In this document: piece after piece, positions 1 to 6,879 of the stretch
Layout of the letters: each line of letters opens with the position of its first letter
Numbering within the stretch: position 1 is the stretch's first letter
Source of the DNA: SLRI01 sp964576715
GTDB taxonomy: Bacteria; Pseudomonadota; Alphaproteobacteria; Geminicoccales; Geminicoccaceae
Length of the DNA stretch: 44,176 nucleotides
Direction of reading: 5' to 3'
Assembly (NCBI GenBank): GCA_964576715.1
Contig: CAZNWE010000031.1
Location: 1-44,176 of the forward strand
Notes under the pieces: generated by a model
Databases searched by the model: none
Seen by the model: the letters and a program-made list of their open reading frames with translations, nothing else
Told to the model about the DNA's origin: nothing
Program-made: the position numbers and the translations under genes

Positions 1-65
1 GGAGTCTCATGAACCCTGTTTCCACTTGCCACTTCGGAAGGCAAGAGCCGCCATCGCCAAAGTAT

Positions 66-95
66 GGAGGGGGCGCGGGGGAAATCATTTCCCCC
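66..95 (+). repeat. Palindromic intergenic repeat, copy 1 (partial)
   Basis: A GGAGGGGGCGCG lead runs into a perfect palindrome, GGGGGAAATCATTTCCCCC, at 77-95 (9-base arms, one central base). The same lead plus palindrome recurs near 1513, 4830 and 6764, always between genes. This copy lacks the second GGGGAAG-type palindrome found in the others. It lies just past the 3' end of the methyltransferase gene, so it could act as a transcription terminator. A smaller hairpin (CTTGCC/GGCAAG, 25-45) precedes it. Confidence 0.75.
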
Positions 96-124
96 GACAC
101 TGAAGTCATTTCCGCATGTCCGCT

Positions 125-730
125 CTACGCCTGACGTCTTGCGACGTAGCCGCATGAGGTTCGGCTTGGTGGGCCTTGGTGGAAGGGGACGATGGTGACG
201 TTGGTGAAGCCGGCTTCGTGGAGCATTGCTTGCATTTGGGTCGGTTGCCAGGCGTGGGTGCGCCAGACGAGGCGGATCAGGGCGGTGCACCAGTGCGGCC
301 GATTGATGGCGAAGAGGGCGACGCCGCCGGGGCGCAGCGTGTCGTGGACCCAGCGCAGCGCTGCCATGGGATCGTCGAGGTGTTCGATGACATGCGCACA
401 GAGGATCGTGTCCTTGGGCGGCAGGCCGGCGACGCCGAGTTCGGCTTGCACCAGTTCGTGAGGGTAGGATTCCAGGTTCAGGTTGGCTGAGGCCTGCCGC
501 AGCATCTCCGGGGAAGGGTCGAGCAGCGTGAGCGAAGAGATGCCCGAAGCGTGGCGCGCGAAGGTGAGGGCGAAGCTGCCGGTGCCGGTGCCGATGTCGA
601 GCACGTCGCCGGCCTCTCGTGTGGTCGTTGCGTCCACCAGCGCCCGGTAGGCAGCCGGGTAACCGAGCCTGGTGACGAGGCTGTGCCAGTGCGGGGCCTG
701 CGCATCGTAGCGCGCCGTCAGATCGCTCAT
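125..730 (-). CDS. Class I SAM-dependent methyltransferase
   Basis: A 201-residue protein with a class I methyltransferase fold. Motif I, the glycine-rich SAM loop (VLDIGTGTGSF), is at residues 43-53. An acidic residue that would contact the SAM ribose is at D71 (LLDPS). The motif IV-like stretch CAHVIEHLDDP is at 111-121, and the LRPGG turn typical of ubiquinone/menaquinone-biosynthesis-like (Methyltransf_11/25) proteins is at 132-136. The substrate cannot be read from the sequence, and the neighbours, a toxin-antitoxin pair upstream and a repeat downstream, give no pathway clue. The protein is probably cytosolic, with no signal or membrane segment. It starts with ATG and has normal family length. 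Confidence 0.85.
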   Translation of the reverse strand: MSDLTARYDAQAPHWHSLVTRLGYPAAYRALVDATTTREAGDVLDIGTGTGSFALTFARHASGISSLTLLDPSPEMLRQASANLNLESYPHELVQAELGVAGLPPKDTILCAHVIEHLDDPMAALRWVHDTLRPGGVALFAINRPHWCTALIRLVWRTHAWQPTQMQAMLHEAGFTNVTIVPFHQGPPSRTSCGYVARRQA

Positions 731-783
731 CGTGCTCCTGCTGCGTCAAGAATGGGCGGAGCTCAGTTGCCCCGCTTTTCCCT

Positions 784-1077
784 TCACGCCGCGCGCGGCT
801 GCACCTCGGCCTCGATCGTGGCACCGGCGCGGTCTCGGGTGCACTCGAGGTCGTAGGTTTGCTGCATGCCGAGCCAGTATTCGGGCGAGGTGCCGAAGTA
901 GCGGGCGAGGCGAAGGGCGGTGTCCGGGGTGACGGCGCGCTTCTTGTTGACGAGTTCGCTGATCCGCATCTCCGGCACGGCCAATGCCTTGGCGAGGGCG
1001 TACTGGCTCATGCCGAGGGGTTCGAGGAAGTCGTGGCGGAGCACATCGCCTGGGTGGGTCGGGGGGAAATCAGCCAT
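784..1077 (-). CDS. higA: HigA-family antitoxin (XRE-type)
   Basis: A 97-residue antitoxin of the HigA/VapI type. The family opens with HPGDVLRHDFLEPLGMS (residues 8-24), followed by a helix-turn-helix (SQYALAKALAVPEMRISELV) and the family ending FGTSPEYWLGMQQTYDLE. A longer reading to 1236 exists, but conserved sequence begins at the ATG at 1077, which also gives a 16-base spacing after the toxin gene. The order is toxin first, antitoxin second, as in higBA operons. The antitoxin should bind the toxin and, through its HTH, repress the pair. Confidence 0.9.
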   Translation of the reverse strand: MADFPPTHPGDVLRHDFLEPLGMSQYALAKALAVPEMRISELVNKKRAVTPDTALRLARYFGTSPEYWLGMQQTYDLECTRDRAGATIEAEVQPRAA

Positions 1078-1093
1078 GGCTTCTGTTCGGTCC

Positions 1094-1375
1094 TCAGTGG
1101 TAGTCGACCATCTCGACGTCGAGCGCGTCACCGTCCTGCCAGACGAAGCAGAGCCGCCACTGATCGTTGATGCGGATGCTGTGCTGGCCTTTGCGATCGC
1201 CGCCGAGCGCTTCGAGCCGATTGCCGGGCGGGGCACGAAGGTCGCCGAGCGAGCGGGCGTTGTGCAGTTGCGTCAGCTTGCGGTTGCCGATCCGCAGCAC
1301 CTCCTGTGGCACACCCTTGATGAACCGCCGTTCCCAAGCGGCACGCGCCGCCTCGTTGCGGAACGACTTGATCAT
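1094..1375 (-). CDS. higB: HigB/RelE-family mRNA interferase toxin
   Basis: A 93-residue RelE/ParE-superfamily toxin of the HigB type. Family features visible are the core KLTQLHNARSLGDLRAPPGN (residues 33-52), the RLEALGGDRKGQHSIRIN stretch and the C-terminal WRLCFVWQDGDALDVEMVDYH, whose basic residues and final histidine match the catalytic face of ribosome-dependent mRNA interferases. It lies directly upstream of higA on the same strand. Length is typical and no disabling change is visible, so the pair looks intact. Chromosomal higBA pairs are common and need not be tied to the neighbouring metabolic genes. Confidence 0.9.
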   Translation of the reverse strand: MIKSFRNEAARAAWERRFIKGVPQEVLRIGNRKLTQLHNARSLGDLRAPPGNRLEALGGDRKGQHSIRINDQWRLCFVWQDGDALDVEMVDYH

Positions 1376-1380
1376 CGCTT

Positions 1381-1408
1381 GATGCTATCGCATCGCGTTA
1401 GTTAGCGC
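1381..1408 (-). promoter_or_regulatory. Candidate higBA promoter/operator region
   Basis: Just upstream of the toxin start lie a perfect inverted repeat, GATGC-TATC-GCATC (1381-1394), and an imperfect one, GCGTTAGTTAGCGC (1395-1408). Palindromes at this position are typical operators for HigA autorepression. No convincing -35/-10 pair could be fixed, so only the operator-like symmetry is claimed. Confidence 0.4.
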
Positions 1409-1512
1409 AACAGAATAGCAAGGCCGCGGCTTCGACGAAGGTCCGTTCGGCCGGCGAGGACGTGCTGGCCTGCGGGACATCCCTCGACCGTCAAGCGGAA
1501 CCTGGAAAAGGC

Positions 1513-1581
1513 GGGGGAGATGATTTCCCCCGCGCCCCCTCAAGATTTTGTTGGGGTCTGGGGAAGATCATCTTCCCCAGA
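1513..1581 (-). repeat. Composite palindromic repeat, copy 2
   Basis: Read on the minus strand this element has: a perfect palindrome with 12-base arms around one base (1557-1581, core GGGGAAGATNATCTTCCCC); a short AT-richer spacer; a GAGGGGGCGCG box; and a near-perfect GGGGGAAATNATTTCCCCC palindrome (1513-1531, one mismatch). AAGATT/AATCTT sequences extend pairing around the first palindrome. It sits just beyond the end of the deacetylase gene and upstream of higBA. The order of parts matches the copies at 4780 and 6764, so it is a mobile-looking REP/BIME-like unit rather than a chance terminator. Confidence 0.8.
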
Positions 1582-1590
1582 ATCTTTTCT

Positions 1591-2622
1591 TCATCCCTTC
1601 CCTTCGAACCCCGCCAGCACGTTCACCGTATTGATGCCGATCTCCTCCACCGCGTAGCCGCCTTCCATGATGAAGAGGGTGGGGAGGTTCAGGGTGGCGA
1701 GTTGGTGGCCCAGTTTGGTGAAGTCTTCGCATTTGAGTTTGAAGAAGCTGATGGGGTCGTGTTCGAAGGTGTCGGTGCCGAGGGAGACGACGAGGGTTTC
1801 GGCTCTGGCGCGTTGGATGGCGCGCAGCGCCTGGTCGAGGGCTTCGGTGTAGGTGGGCCAGTCGGTTCCGGGGGGAAGCGGGAGGTTGAGGGTGGCGCCT
1901 TCGCCGGGGCCGATGCCGACCTCATCCGCGTGGCCGCTGAAGTAGGGGAAGGCTTCCTCGGGCCTGCCGTGGAGGGAGGCGAAGAAGATGTCGCTTCTGG
2001 CGGCGAAGATGTCCTGGGTGCCGTTGCCGTGGTGGAAGTCGACGTCGAGGATGGCGACTTTACCAGCGCCGTTGGCGCGGAGGTGTTGGGCGGCGATGGC
2101 GGCGTTGTTGAGGAAGCAGTAGCCGCCGAACATGTCGAAGGCGGCGTGGTGGCCGGGCGGGCGGGTGAGGGCGAAGGCGGCTGGCTCGCCCTGGATGAGG
2201 AGGTCGGCTGCGGTGAGCGCCACGTCCGCGGCAGCTCTAGCGGCCTGGTAGGTGCCGGCGGTGATGGCTGTCTCGGCGGCCAGCGCATAGTAGCCGAGTT
2301 GGCCGTCGATGTGCTCGGGGCGGCGCATGGTCATGCGCCTTGCGGGCCAGTTGCAGGGGTAGGCCTCGCCCTTGAAGCCGGCGGCCTGCCAGCGGTCGAA
2401 GGCTGTCTCGAGGAAGGCGAGGTAGGCCGGGTCGTGGACGGCGAGGATGGGCTCGAGCCCGTGGGGGGTGGCATCGAGGATGGGGCCGAGGGCGGTCTCC
2501 TCGATGCGAGCCTTGATGAGGCGGGCGCGTTCGGGGCATTCGAAGGGTGGGACGAGCTGCCCGCCGTAGAACTCGGTCTGGGCGTCGCGCAGCGTGTGCT
2601 GGTCGCTGAAGACGGTTTTCAT
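1591..2622 (-). CDS. Histone deacetylase-family amidohydrolase (acetylpolyamine amidohydrolase-like)
   Basis: A 343-residue zinc hydrolase of the arginase/deacetylase fold. The charge-relay histidines are in RPPGHHA (H158, H159), zinc ligands D195 and H197 are in LDVDFHHGNGTQ, the third zinc aspartate is in SLGTDTFEHDP, and the catalytic tyrosine is in MEGGYAVEE. The N-terminal stretch (MKTVFSDQHTLRD..., then PPFECPERA) resembles acetylpolyamine amidohydrolases, which free polyamines by removing acetyl groups. The ATG at 2622 overlaps the stop of the upstream nitrilase-type gene by 4 bases, so the two are translationally coupled. A polyamine or acylated-amine role is inferred from family and partner; the exact substrate is unknown. 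Confidence 0.88.
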   Translation of the reverse strand: MKTVFSDQHTLRDAQTEFYGGQLVPPFECPERARLIKARIEETALGPILDATPHGLEPILAVHDPAYLAFLETAFDRWQAAGFKGEAYPCNWPARRMTMRRPEHIDGQLGYYALAAETAITAGTYQAARAAADVALTAADLLIQGEPAAFALTRPPGHHAAFDMFGGYCFLNNAAIAAQHLRANGAGKVAILDVDFHHGNGTQDIFAARSDIFFASLHGRPEEAFPYFSGHADEVGIGPGEGATLNLPLPPGTDWPTYTEALDQALRAIQRARAETLVVSLGTDTFEHDPISFFKLKCEDFTKLGHQLATLNLPTLFIMEGGYAVEEIGINTVNVLAGFEGKG

Positions 2623-3521
2623 GTGGGCCAGCCTTCGGCGGTCGTGATGTGGGTGGCTTCCCAGGCGCCGGGCCAGACCTCCGCACCTTCGGCACGCAGG
2701 CGGCGGATCTGGCCGATGGGGAGGTCGACGAGGTCGAAGGGTTCCTCGTCGTTCCGGCCGTCGGTAGGTGCGGATTGCAGGAGGATGCCGGTGGCGCCGA
2801 GGGCGGGCTCGCAGGGGATGTAGATGGCGTTGGCGCCGACATTCTCTTCGTTCTGTGTGGTCCCCGGCGAGGCGCCGGTGACGCCGGTGCAGGCGACGGC
2901 CGCCATGAGCTCGACGGCGCGGGCCTTGGCACAGCCGAAGACGCGAGCGTGGCCGGCGGTGCTCGAGGTCATCGACGGCACGAGCACGAGGTCGGGGCGG
3001 TGCCGGGCGAGCCGGCAGGAGAGGGCGGGGAGCTCGACGTCGAGGCAGACGAGGATGGCGACGCGGAGGCCGTCCAGGTCGAGGAGGCGAAGCGTGTCGC
3101 CGGGCTCGAGGACCCAGGTCTCGGGGTCGCGTTCGAACGGGGTGAGGCAGAGCTTGTCCTGGCTCGTGAGCCGGCCGTCGGCGGTCATCAGCCAGGCGCG
3201 ATTGCGGTGGCCGTTCGGCACTGGCCAGGGCATGGTGCCGGGGAGAAGGGTGAGGCCGGCCTCGATGGGGATCCGGCGGAGGGCGGGGAGGGCCGCGGTG
3301 GCGATGCCGGCGAGCCAGGCGATCTCCTGGTCGGGGCGGAGGCCCCGGGGCTTGAAGCCGAGCCAGGCTTCGCACGTGTATTCGGGCATGACCAGGAGCC
3401 TCGCACCGGCAGTCGCGGCGTCACGGGCGCGGGCCGCGACGTGGGCGAGCCAGGTGTCGAGGCCGGCGAAGGCCGGGTTCAGGTTGGTGGCCCAGAGGGC
3501 GAGGCGGTAGGTCTCGGTCAT
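2619..3521 (-). CDS. Carbon-nitrogen hydrolase (nitrilase superfamily)
   Basis: A 300-residue nitrilase-superfamily amidase. The catalytic triad is visible: E47 in VMPEY, K123 in SQDKLCLTP and the nucleophile C159 in LVCLDVELP. It has no extra domain or signal peptide and should be cytosolic. It opens a two-gene unit with the deacetylase-like gene (ATGA overlap at 2619-2622). A plausible pairing is hydrolysis of amide or carbamoyl derivatives of amines alongside deacetylation, as in polyamine breakdown where N-carbamoylputrescine amidohydrolases belong to this superfamily. That link is inference, and other omega-amidase or nitrilase activities fit equally well. Confidence 0.85.
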   Translation of the reverse strand: MTETYRLALWATNLNPAFAGLDTWLAHVAARARDAATAGARLLVMPEYTCEAWLGFKPRGLRPDQEIAWLAGIATAALPALRRIPIEAGLTLLPGTMPWPVPNGHRNRAWLMTADGRLTSQDKLCLTPFERDPETWVLEPGDTLRLLDLDGLRVAILVCLDVELPALSCRLARHRPDLVLVPSMTSSTAGHARVFGCAKARAVELMAAVACTGVTGASPGTTQNEENVGANAIYIPCEPALGATGILLQSAPTDGRNDEEPFDLVDLPIGQIRRLRAEGAEVWPGAWEATHITTAEGWPT

Positions 3522-3583
3522 GGGTCCTCGGTGGCTGCGCGCGGATGGTAGTTGTCAGGGTGCCGTCGGTCGAGCTTTCGGCG

Positions 3584-4720
3584 TCAGGGTTGCTTCGTGG
3601 CCGCCGGTGGGGTTGCCGTGGGGAGCGATGCTGCCGCTTCCAGCCAGGCGGTGATGGCGGTGTAGCCCAGGGCCAGGATCACCGGGCCGATGAAGAGGCC
3701 GAGCAGGCCGCTCGTGAGGAAGCCGCCGATGGCGCCGATGAAGATGACGAGCATCGGTAGATCGACGCCACGGCCGAGCAGGAGCGGCTTCAGGATGTTG
3801 TCGATGAGGCCGACGAAGATGCACCAGACCAGGAACAGCGCGGCGGTGACCGTCGAGAATTCGGCAAAGCCGTAGACCACGGCGGCGACGAGGACGATGG
3901 CCGGGCCGATCTGGACGATGGCGAGGATCAGGCAGATCAGCGCCAGAAGGCCGGCACCAGGCAGGCCGACGGCGAGAAAGCCCAGGCCGGCCAGGAGCGA
4001 CTGGATCACCGCCACGCCGACGATGCCACGGGTGACGCTACGGATCGTCCGTGTCGCGAGATCGGTGTAGCGGTGGCCGTGGTCGCCGGCGAGGCTGACG
4101 GCAATGCGGCCGGCGATGTGCTCGCCGGTCGCCGCGTTGACGAGGAGAGCGGCGGCCACGACGACCGCGATCACGAACTCGACGAGACCCAAGGCCAGCC
4201 GGCCGATGAAGCCGAACAGCCAGCTGCCGAGCGGTGTCAGATGCGGGCCGAGCTGCAGCAGCGCCTGCTCGAGGTTCTCGGAGGCCAGCTGCCAGAGGTG
4301 AAAGGCCGGATCGCCGATCAGCGGCAGCTCGGCCAGCGACGCCGGCGGCGCTGGGATCCGCAGGCTGCCGTCGGCGAGACCGAGGGCAACGGGGCGAAGG
4401 CCGTCGATCAGCGTGCCGGCGAGGAGCATGGTCGGGCCGAGGACGCCGACCAGGATGATGCCCACGAAGGCGGCCGCGGCGATCCCGGCCCGGCCGCCGC
4501 AGAACCGCTGGAGGGCCAGAAACGAGTGGTAGCTGGCGACCGCGATGATGATCGCCCAGACCACCGGGGCGAGGAACGGCCGGACGATGGTGAAGCACCA
4601 GACGAGCAGCAGGACGATGATGCCGAGGCGGATGACCAGCCGCAGCACCAGCTCCTGCAGCGTCGGGTCATTCGGGCCGGGCACGCTCTTCGCTGGTTCC
4701 GCAACGCCGCCGTCCGCCAT
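3584..4720 (-). CDS. AI-2E family transporter (PerM/YdiK/TqsA-like)
   Basis: A membrane protein of about 378 residues with the AI-2E layout: two N-terminal hydrophobic hairpins, a periplasmic/amphipathic middle (around 120-200), then closely packed helices with the family stretch FVGLIDNILKPLLLGRGVDLP followed by IFIGAIGGFLTSGLLGLFIGP. Members export autoinducer-2-like or other small solutes, or act as Na+/H+ antiporters; the substrate is not predictable here. I chose the ATG at 4720 because the residues added by an alternative start at 4768 show no family match. It is single-gene, with repeat copy 3 upstream. Confidence 0.85.
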   Translation of the reverse strand: MADGGVAEPAKSVPGPNDPTLQELVLRLVIRLGIIVLLLVWCFTIVRPFLAPVVWAIIIAVASYHSFLALQRFCGGRAGIAAAAFVGIILVGVLGPTMLLAGTLIDGLRPVALGLADGSLRIPAPPASLAELPLIGDPAFHLWQLASENLEQALLQLGPHLTPLGSWLFGFIGRLALGLVEFVIAVVVAAALLVNAATGEHIAGRIAVSLAGDHGHRYTDLATRTIRSVTRGIVGVAVIQSLLAGLGFLAVGLPGAGLLALICLILAIVQIGPAIVLVAAVVYGFAEFSTVTAALFLVWCIFVGLIDNILKPLLLGRGVDLPMLVIFIGAIGGFLTSGLLGLFIGPVILALGYTAITAWLEAAASLPTATPPAATKQP

Positions 4721-4779
4721 GATCCGTCCCCGCAAGATGTCGGCGGCATCGTATGGGCCCACCCCCATGAATCAAGAGG

Positions 4780-4857
4780 CGGGGAAGATGATCTTCCCCG
4801 CGCCCCATCACTCATTTTTAGGTAGCGAGGGGGCGTGGGGGAAATCATTTCCCCCAC
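4780..4857 (+). repeat. Composite palindromic repeat, copy 3
   Basis: In plus orientation: a perfect palindrome CGGGGAAGAT-G-ATCTTCCCCG (4780-4800), then GCGCCCC, a spacer, GAGGGGGCGTG, and a perfect palindrome with arms GTGGGGGAAAT/ATTTCCCCCAC (4835-4857). The GCGCCCC and GGGGCGY boxes can pair with each other, so the unit could fold as three adjacent hairpins. It fills the gap between the permease gene's 3' end (4883) and the AI-2E gene's 5' end, so it may terminate the long minus-strand transport/catabolic operon. Confidence 0.8.
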
Positions 4858-4882
4858 ACTCTTTCTTAACCTTGCTCACCTA

Positions 4883-5704
4883 TCATCCTTTCACCGCACC
4901 CATCGAGACGCCACGCACCAGAAACTTCTGCAGCATGGCGACGGCGATGAAGATGGGGATGGTGCCGAGCGTGCTCATGGCGGCGATCTTGGCCCAGAAG
5001 TTGGATTGGCCGCCGAAATAGTGGGTGACCTGGACGGGGAAGGTGATCGCCTCGTTGCGGGTGAGAACGAGGGCGAAGATGAAGTCGTTCCAGGCGAAGA
5101 CGAAGGTGAAGACGGCGGTGGCGAACAGGCCGCCGCGGATCACCGGCATGACGATCAGCCAGAAGGTCTGCAGCCGCGAGGCGCCGTCGACCAGCGCGGA
5201 TTCCTCGAGCTCGACCGGCATGTCCTGGATGTAGCCGCGCATCATCCAGATGACGTAGGGCAGGTTGAAGGCGGTATAGAGCAGGATCAGGCCGAAGCGG
5301 CTGTCGACCCAGCCGAGCTTGACGTAGAGGAGGAAGATCGGAAAGACGATGACGATGGGCGGGATCATCCGGTTGGAGATGACCCAGACGGCGAAATGAT
5401 CGCCGCCGGTCCGAAACCGGGTCATCGAGTAGGCGCACATCGTGCCCAGCACCATGGCGAAGACGGTGCTGATCGAGGCGACGACCAGGCTGTTGCCGAT
5501 GGCGTCGACATCGCCGTCCTTGAACAGGACGGCGTAGTTGGCGAACTGGATCTGGGCCGGATACCAGACCGGCGGGCTCGCGAAGATCTCGTCCGGCGTC
5601 TTGAACGAGATCATCAAGAGCCAGTAGAGCGGGAAGAGGAAGACGAGCAGCGCCAGTGCCACGAGGGCGTAGCGCCAGGTGAGCCGCCAGGCGCTCTGCC
5701 TCAT
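4883..5704 (-). CDS. Carbohydrate ABC transporter permease (MalG-like)
   Basis: A 273-residue inner-membrane permease of the carbohydrate-uptake type 1 family. It has about six helices and the cytoplasmic EAA loop (EESALVDGASRLQTFWLIVMP) that docks the ATPase. The N-terminal SFKTPDEIFASPPVWYP is typical of MalG-type subunits. The ATG at 5704 has a GAGGAG site 8 bases upstream. It pairs with the MalF-like gene at 5857-6744 and the binding protein at 6880-8319 to make importer A. No ATPase is present, so a shared one encoded elsewhere must energise it. The substrate is unknown; position in the apionate locus suggests a branched pentose, aldonate or related compound. Confidence 0.9.
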   Translation of the reverse strand: MRQSAWRLTWRYALVALALLVFLFPLYWLLMISFKTPDEIFASPPVWYPAQIQFANYAVLFKDGDVDAIGNSLVVASISTVFAMVLGTMCAYSMTRFRTGGDHFAVWVISNRMIPPIVIVFPIFLLYVKLGWVDSRFGLILLYTAFNLPYVIWMMRGYIQDMPVELEESALVDGASRLQTFWLIVMPVIRGGLFATAVFTFVFAWNDFIFALVLTRNEAITFPVQVTHYFGGQSNFWAKIAAMSTLGTIPIFIAVAMLQKFLVRGVSMGAVKG

Positions 5705-5746
5705 GGCGTGCTCCTCACGCGGCGCCTCATGGCGTGCTCCTCACGC
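5699..5746. repeat. Short direct duplication at a scaffold edge
   Basis: A 22-base segment carrying the Shine-Dalgarno site and start of the permease gene (5699-5720) is repeated exactly at 5725-5746, directly against the N run. The second copy is out of frame with the gene. A duplication that ends exactly at a gap is most simply an assembly artefact. Confidence 0.8.
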
Positions 5747-5846
5747 NNNNNNNNNNNNNNNNNNNNNNNNNNNNNNNNNNNNNNNNNNNNNNNNNNNNNN
5801 NNNNNNNNNNNNNNNNNNNNNNNNNNNNNNNNNNNNNNNNNNNNNN
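5747..5846. other. Assembly gap (100 N)
   Basis: Exactly 100 N between the two permease genes of importer A. Both genes look complete on their own sides, so the true missing sequence may be very small, possibly just intergenic bases. Confidence 0.98.
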
Positions 5847-5856
5847 ACGCCGCACT

Positions 5857-6744
5857 TCATCGCGTGATCTCCACCCGGCGGAGGGCGAGGACGACGACGA
5901 CCGACAGGAGGGCGATGATCACGACCGCCAGGGCTGCGGCGTAGCTCGTCTCGAACTGCTGGAAGGCGAGCACGTAGGCGTAGATCGAGACGGTCTCGGT
6001 CATCGTCCCGGGGCCGCCCCGGGTCAGCGCCCAGATGACGTCGAACAGGCGGAAGAGGTCGAGCGCCCGGATCAGGCAGGCGATGAGGATCACCGGTTTG
6101 ATGATCGGCAGGCTGATATGCCAGAAGGTCTGCCAGAACGTCGCACCGTCGAGCTCGGCCGCCTCGCTCAGGCTCTGGTCGACATTGGCGAGCCCGGCGA
6201 GCAGCAGGAGGAACATGAAGGGCGTCCACTGCCAGACCTCGGCCAAGAGGATGGAGGGGTAGACGAACAGGGGATCGACGGTCCAGAGGATGGTCACGGG
6301 CTCGCCCGCGAACCAGGAGATGATCTGGTTGATCGGCCCGAAGCGGTTGTCGAAGAGCAGCCGCCAGGTCGCGCCGGCGATGATCGGCGAGGTGACCACC
6401 GGCAGGATCAATAAGGCGATGAAGATCTGCTTGCCCGGCAGCCGGTCGAGGAAGAGGAGCGCCATGAGGAGGCCGAGCACGAGTTCGACGGGCAGGGCGA
6501 TCGCCATGAAGATGAGCGTGTGCAGGATCGACTGCCAGAACCGGGCGTCGCCGGCGAGCCGCTCATAGTGGATCGCACCACTGAACGAGGTGTCCTCGAA
6601 CATCATGTCGATGTTCTGCACACTGACCATCGCCGTGTAGACGATCGGGAACAGGCCGATCAACAGGATGATGAACACGGCGGGCCAGATCATGCCGTAT
6701 TTGAAGCGACGGCTGACGAAGGCTTGGCCGTTGGGGTTGATCAT
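5857..6744 (-). CDS. Carbohydrate ABC transporter permease (MalF-like)
   Basis: A 295-residue permease with about six membrane helices and the EAA loop SEAAELDGATFWQTFWHISLP. The family segment LTRGGPGTMTETVSIYAY lies near the C terminus. I chose the ATG at 6744 (MINPNGQAF). A longer reading to 6786 would translate repeat copy 4 into MGEIISPT and is rejected. It forms importer A with the MalG-like gene and the binding protein upstream. The 135-base gap from the binding-protein gene is filled with hairpin repeats, which may lower permease expression relative to the binding protein. Confidence 0.9.
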   Translation of the reverse strand: MINPNGQAFVSRRFKYGMIWPAVFIILLIGLFPIVYTAMVSVQNIDMMFEDTSFSGAIHYERLAGDARFWQSILHTLIFMAIALPVELVLGLLMALLFLDRLPGKQIFIALLILPVVTSPIIAGATWRLLFDNRFGPINQIISWFAGEPVTILWTVDPLFVYPSILLAEVWQWTPFMFLLLLAGLANVDQSLSEAAELDGATFWQTFWHISLPIIKPVILIACLIRALDLFRLFDVIWALTRGGPGTMTETVSIYAYVLAFQQFETSYAAALAVVIIALLSVVVVLALRRVEITR

Positions 6745-6763
6745 GCTCGGCTCTCGAAAAGAT

Positions 6764-6870
6764 GTGGGGGAAATGATTTCCCCCACGCCCCCTCGGGACT
6801 TGGCGCTGGTGCCGGGGACAGCCGCTGGTGCAAAGTTACGGTGGGGCGCGGGGAGGCGCTGCCTCCCCGC
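6764..6870 (-). repeat. Composite palindromic repeat, copy 4, inside an operon
   Basis: On the minus strand: a palindrome GCGGGGAGGC-N3-GCCTCCCCGC (6848-6870), then GCGCCCCA, a spacer of about 45 bases, GAGGGGGCGTG, and a perfect palindrome with 11-base arms GTGGGGGAAAT/ATTTCCCCCAC (6764-6786). The layout equals copies 2 and 3, but the first palindrome has diverged. It lies between the binding-protein and permease genes, where stable hairpins commonly protect upstream mRNA or cause partial termination. Confidence 0.8.
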
Positions 6871-6879
6871 ATTCTCGGT

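Noticed and set aside
784..1236. HigA with a 53-residue N-terminal extension
   Set aside because: The extension overlaps the toxin gene out of frame and has no similarity to the family; the ATG at 1077 starts the conserved protein.
1462..2823. A 453-residue plus-strand frame
   Set aside because: Antisense to the deacetylase and nitrilase genes, whose catalytic residues are intact; the translation is low-complexity.
6745..6786. Longer N terminus (MGEIISPT...) for the MalF-like permease
   Set aside because: The added residues are the palindromic repeat translated. The same peptide appears wherever the repeat is read, so the ATG at 6744 is preferred.
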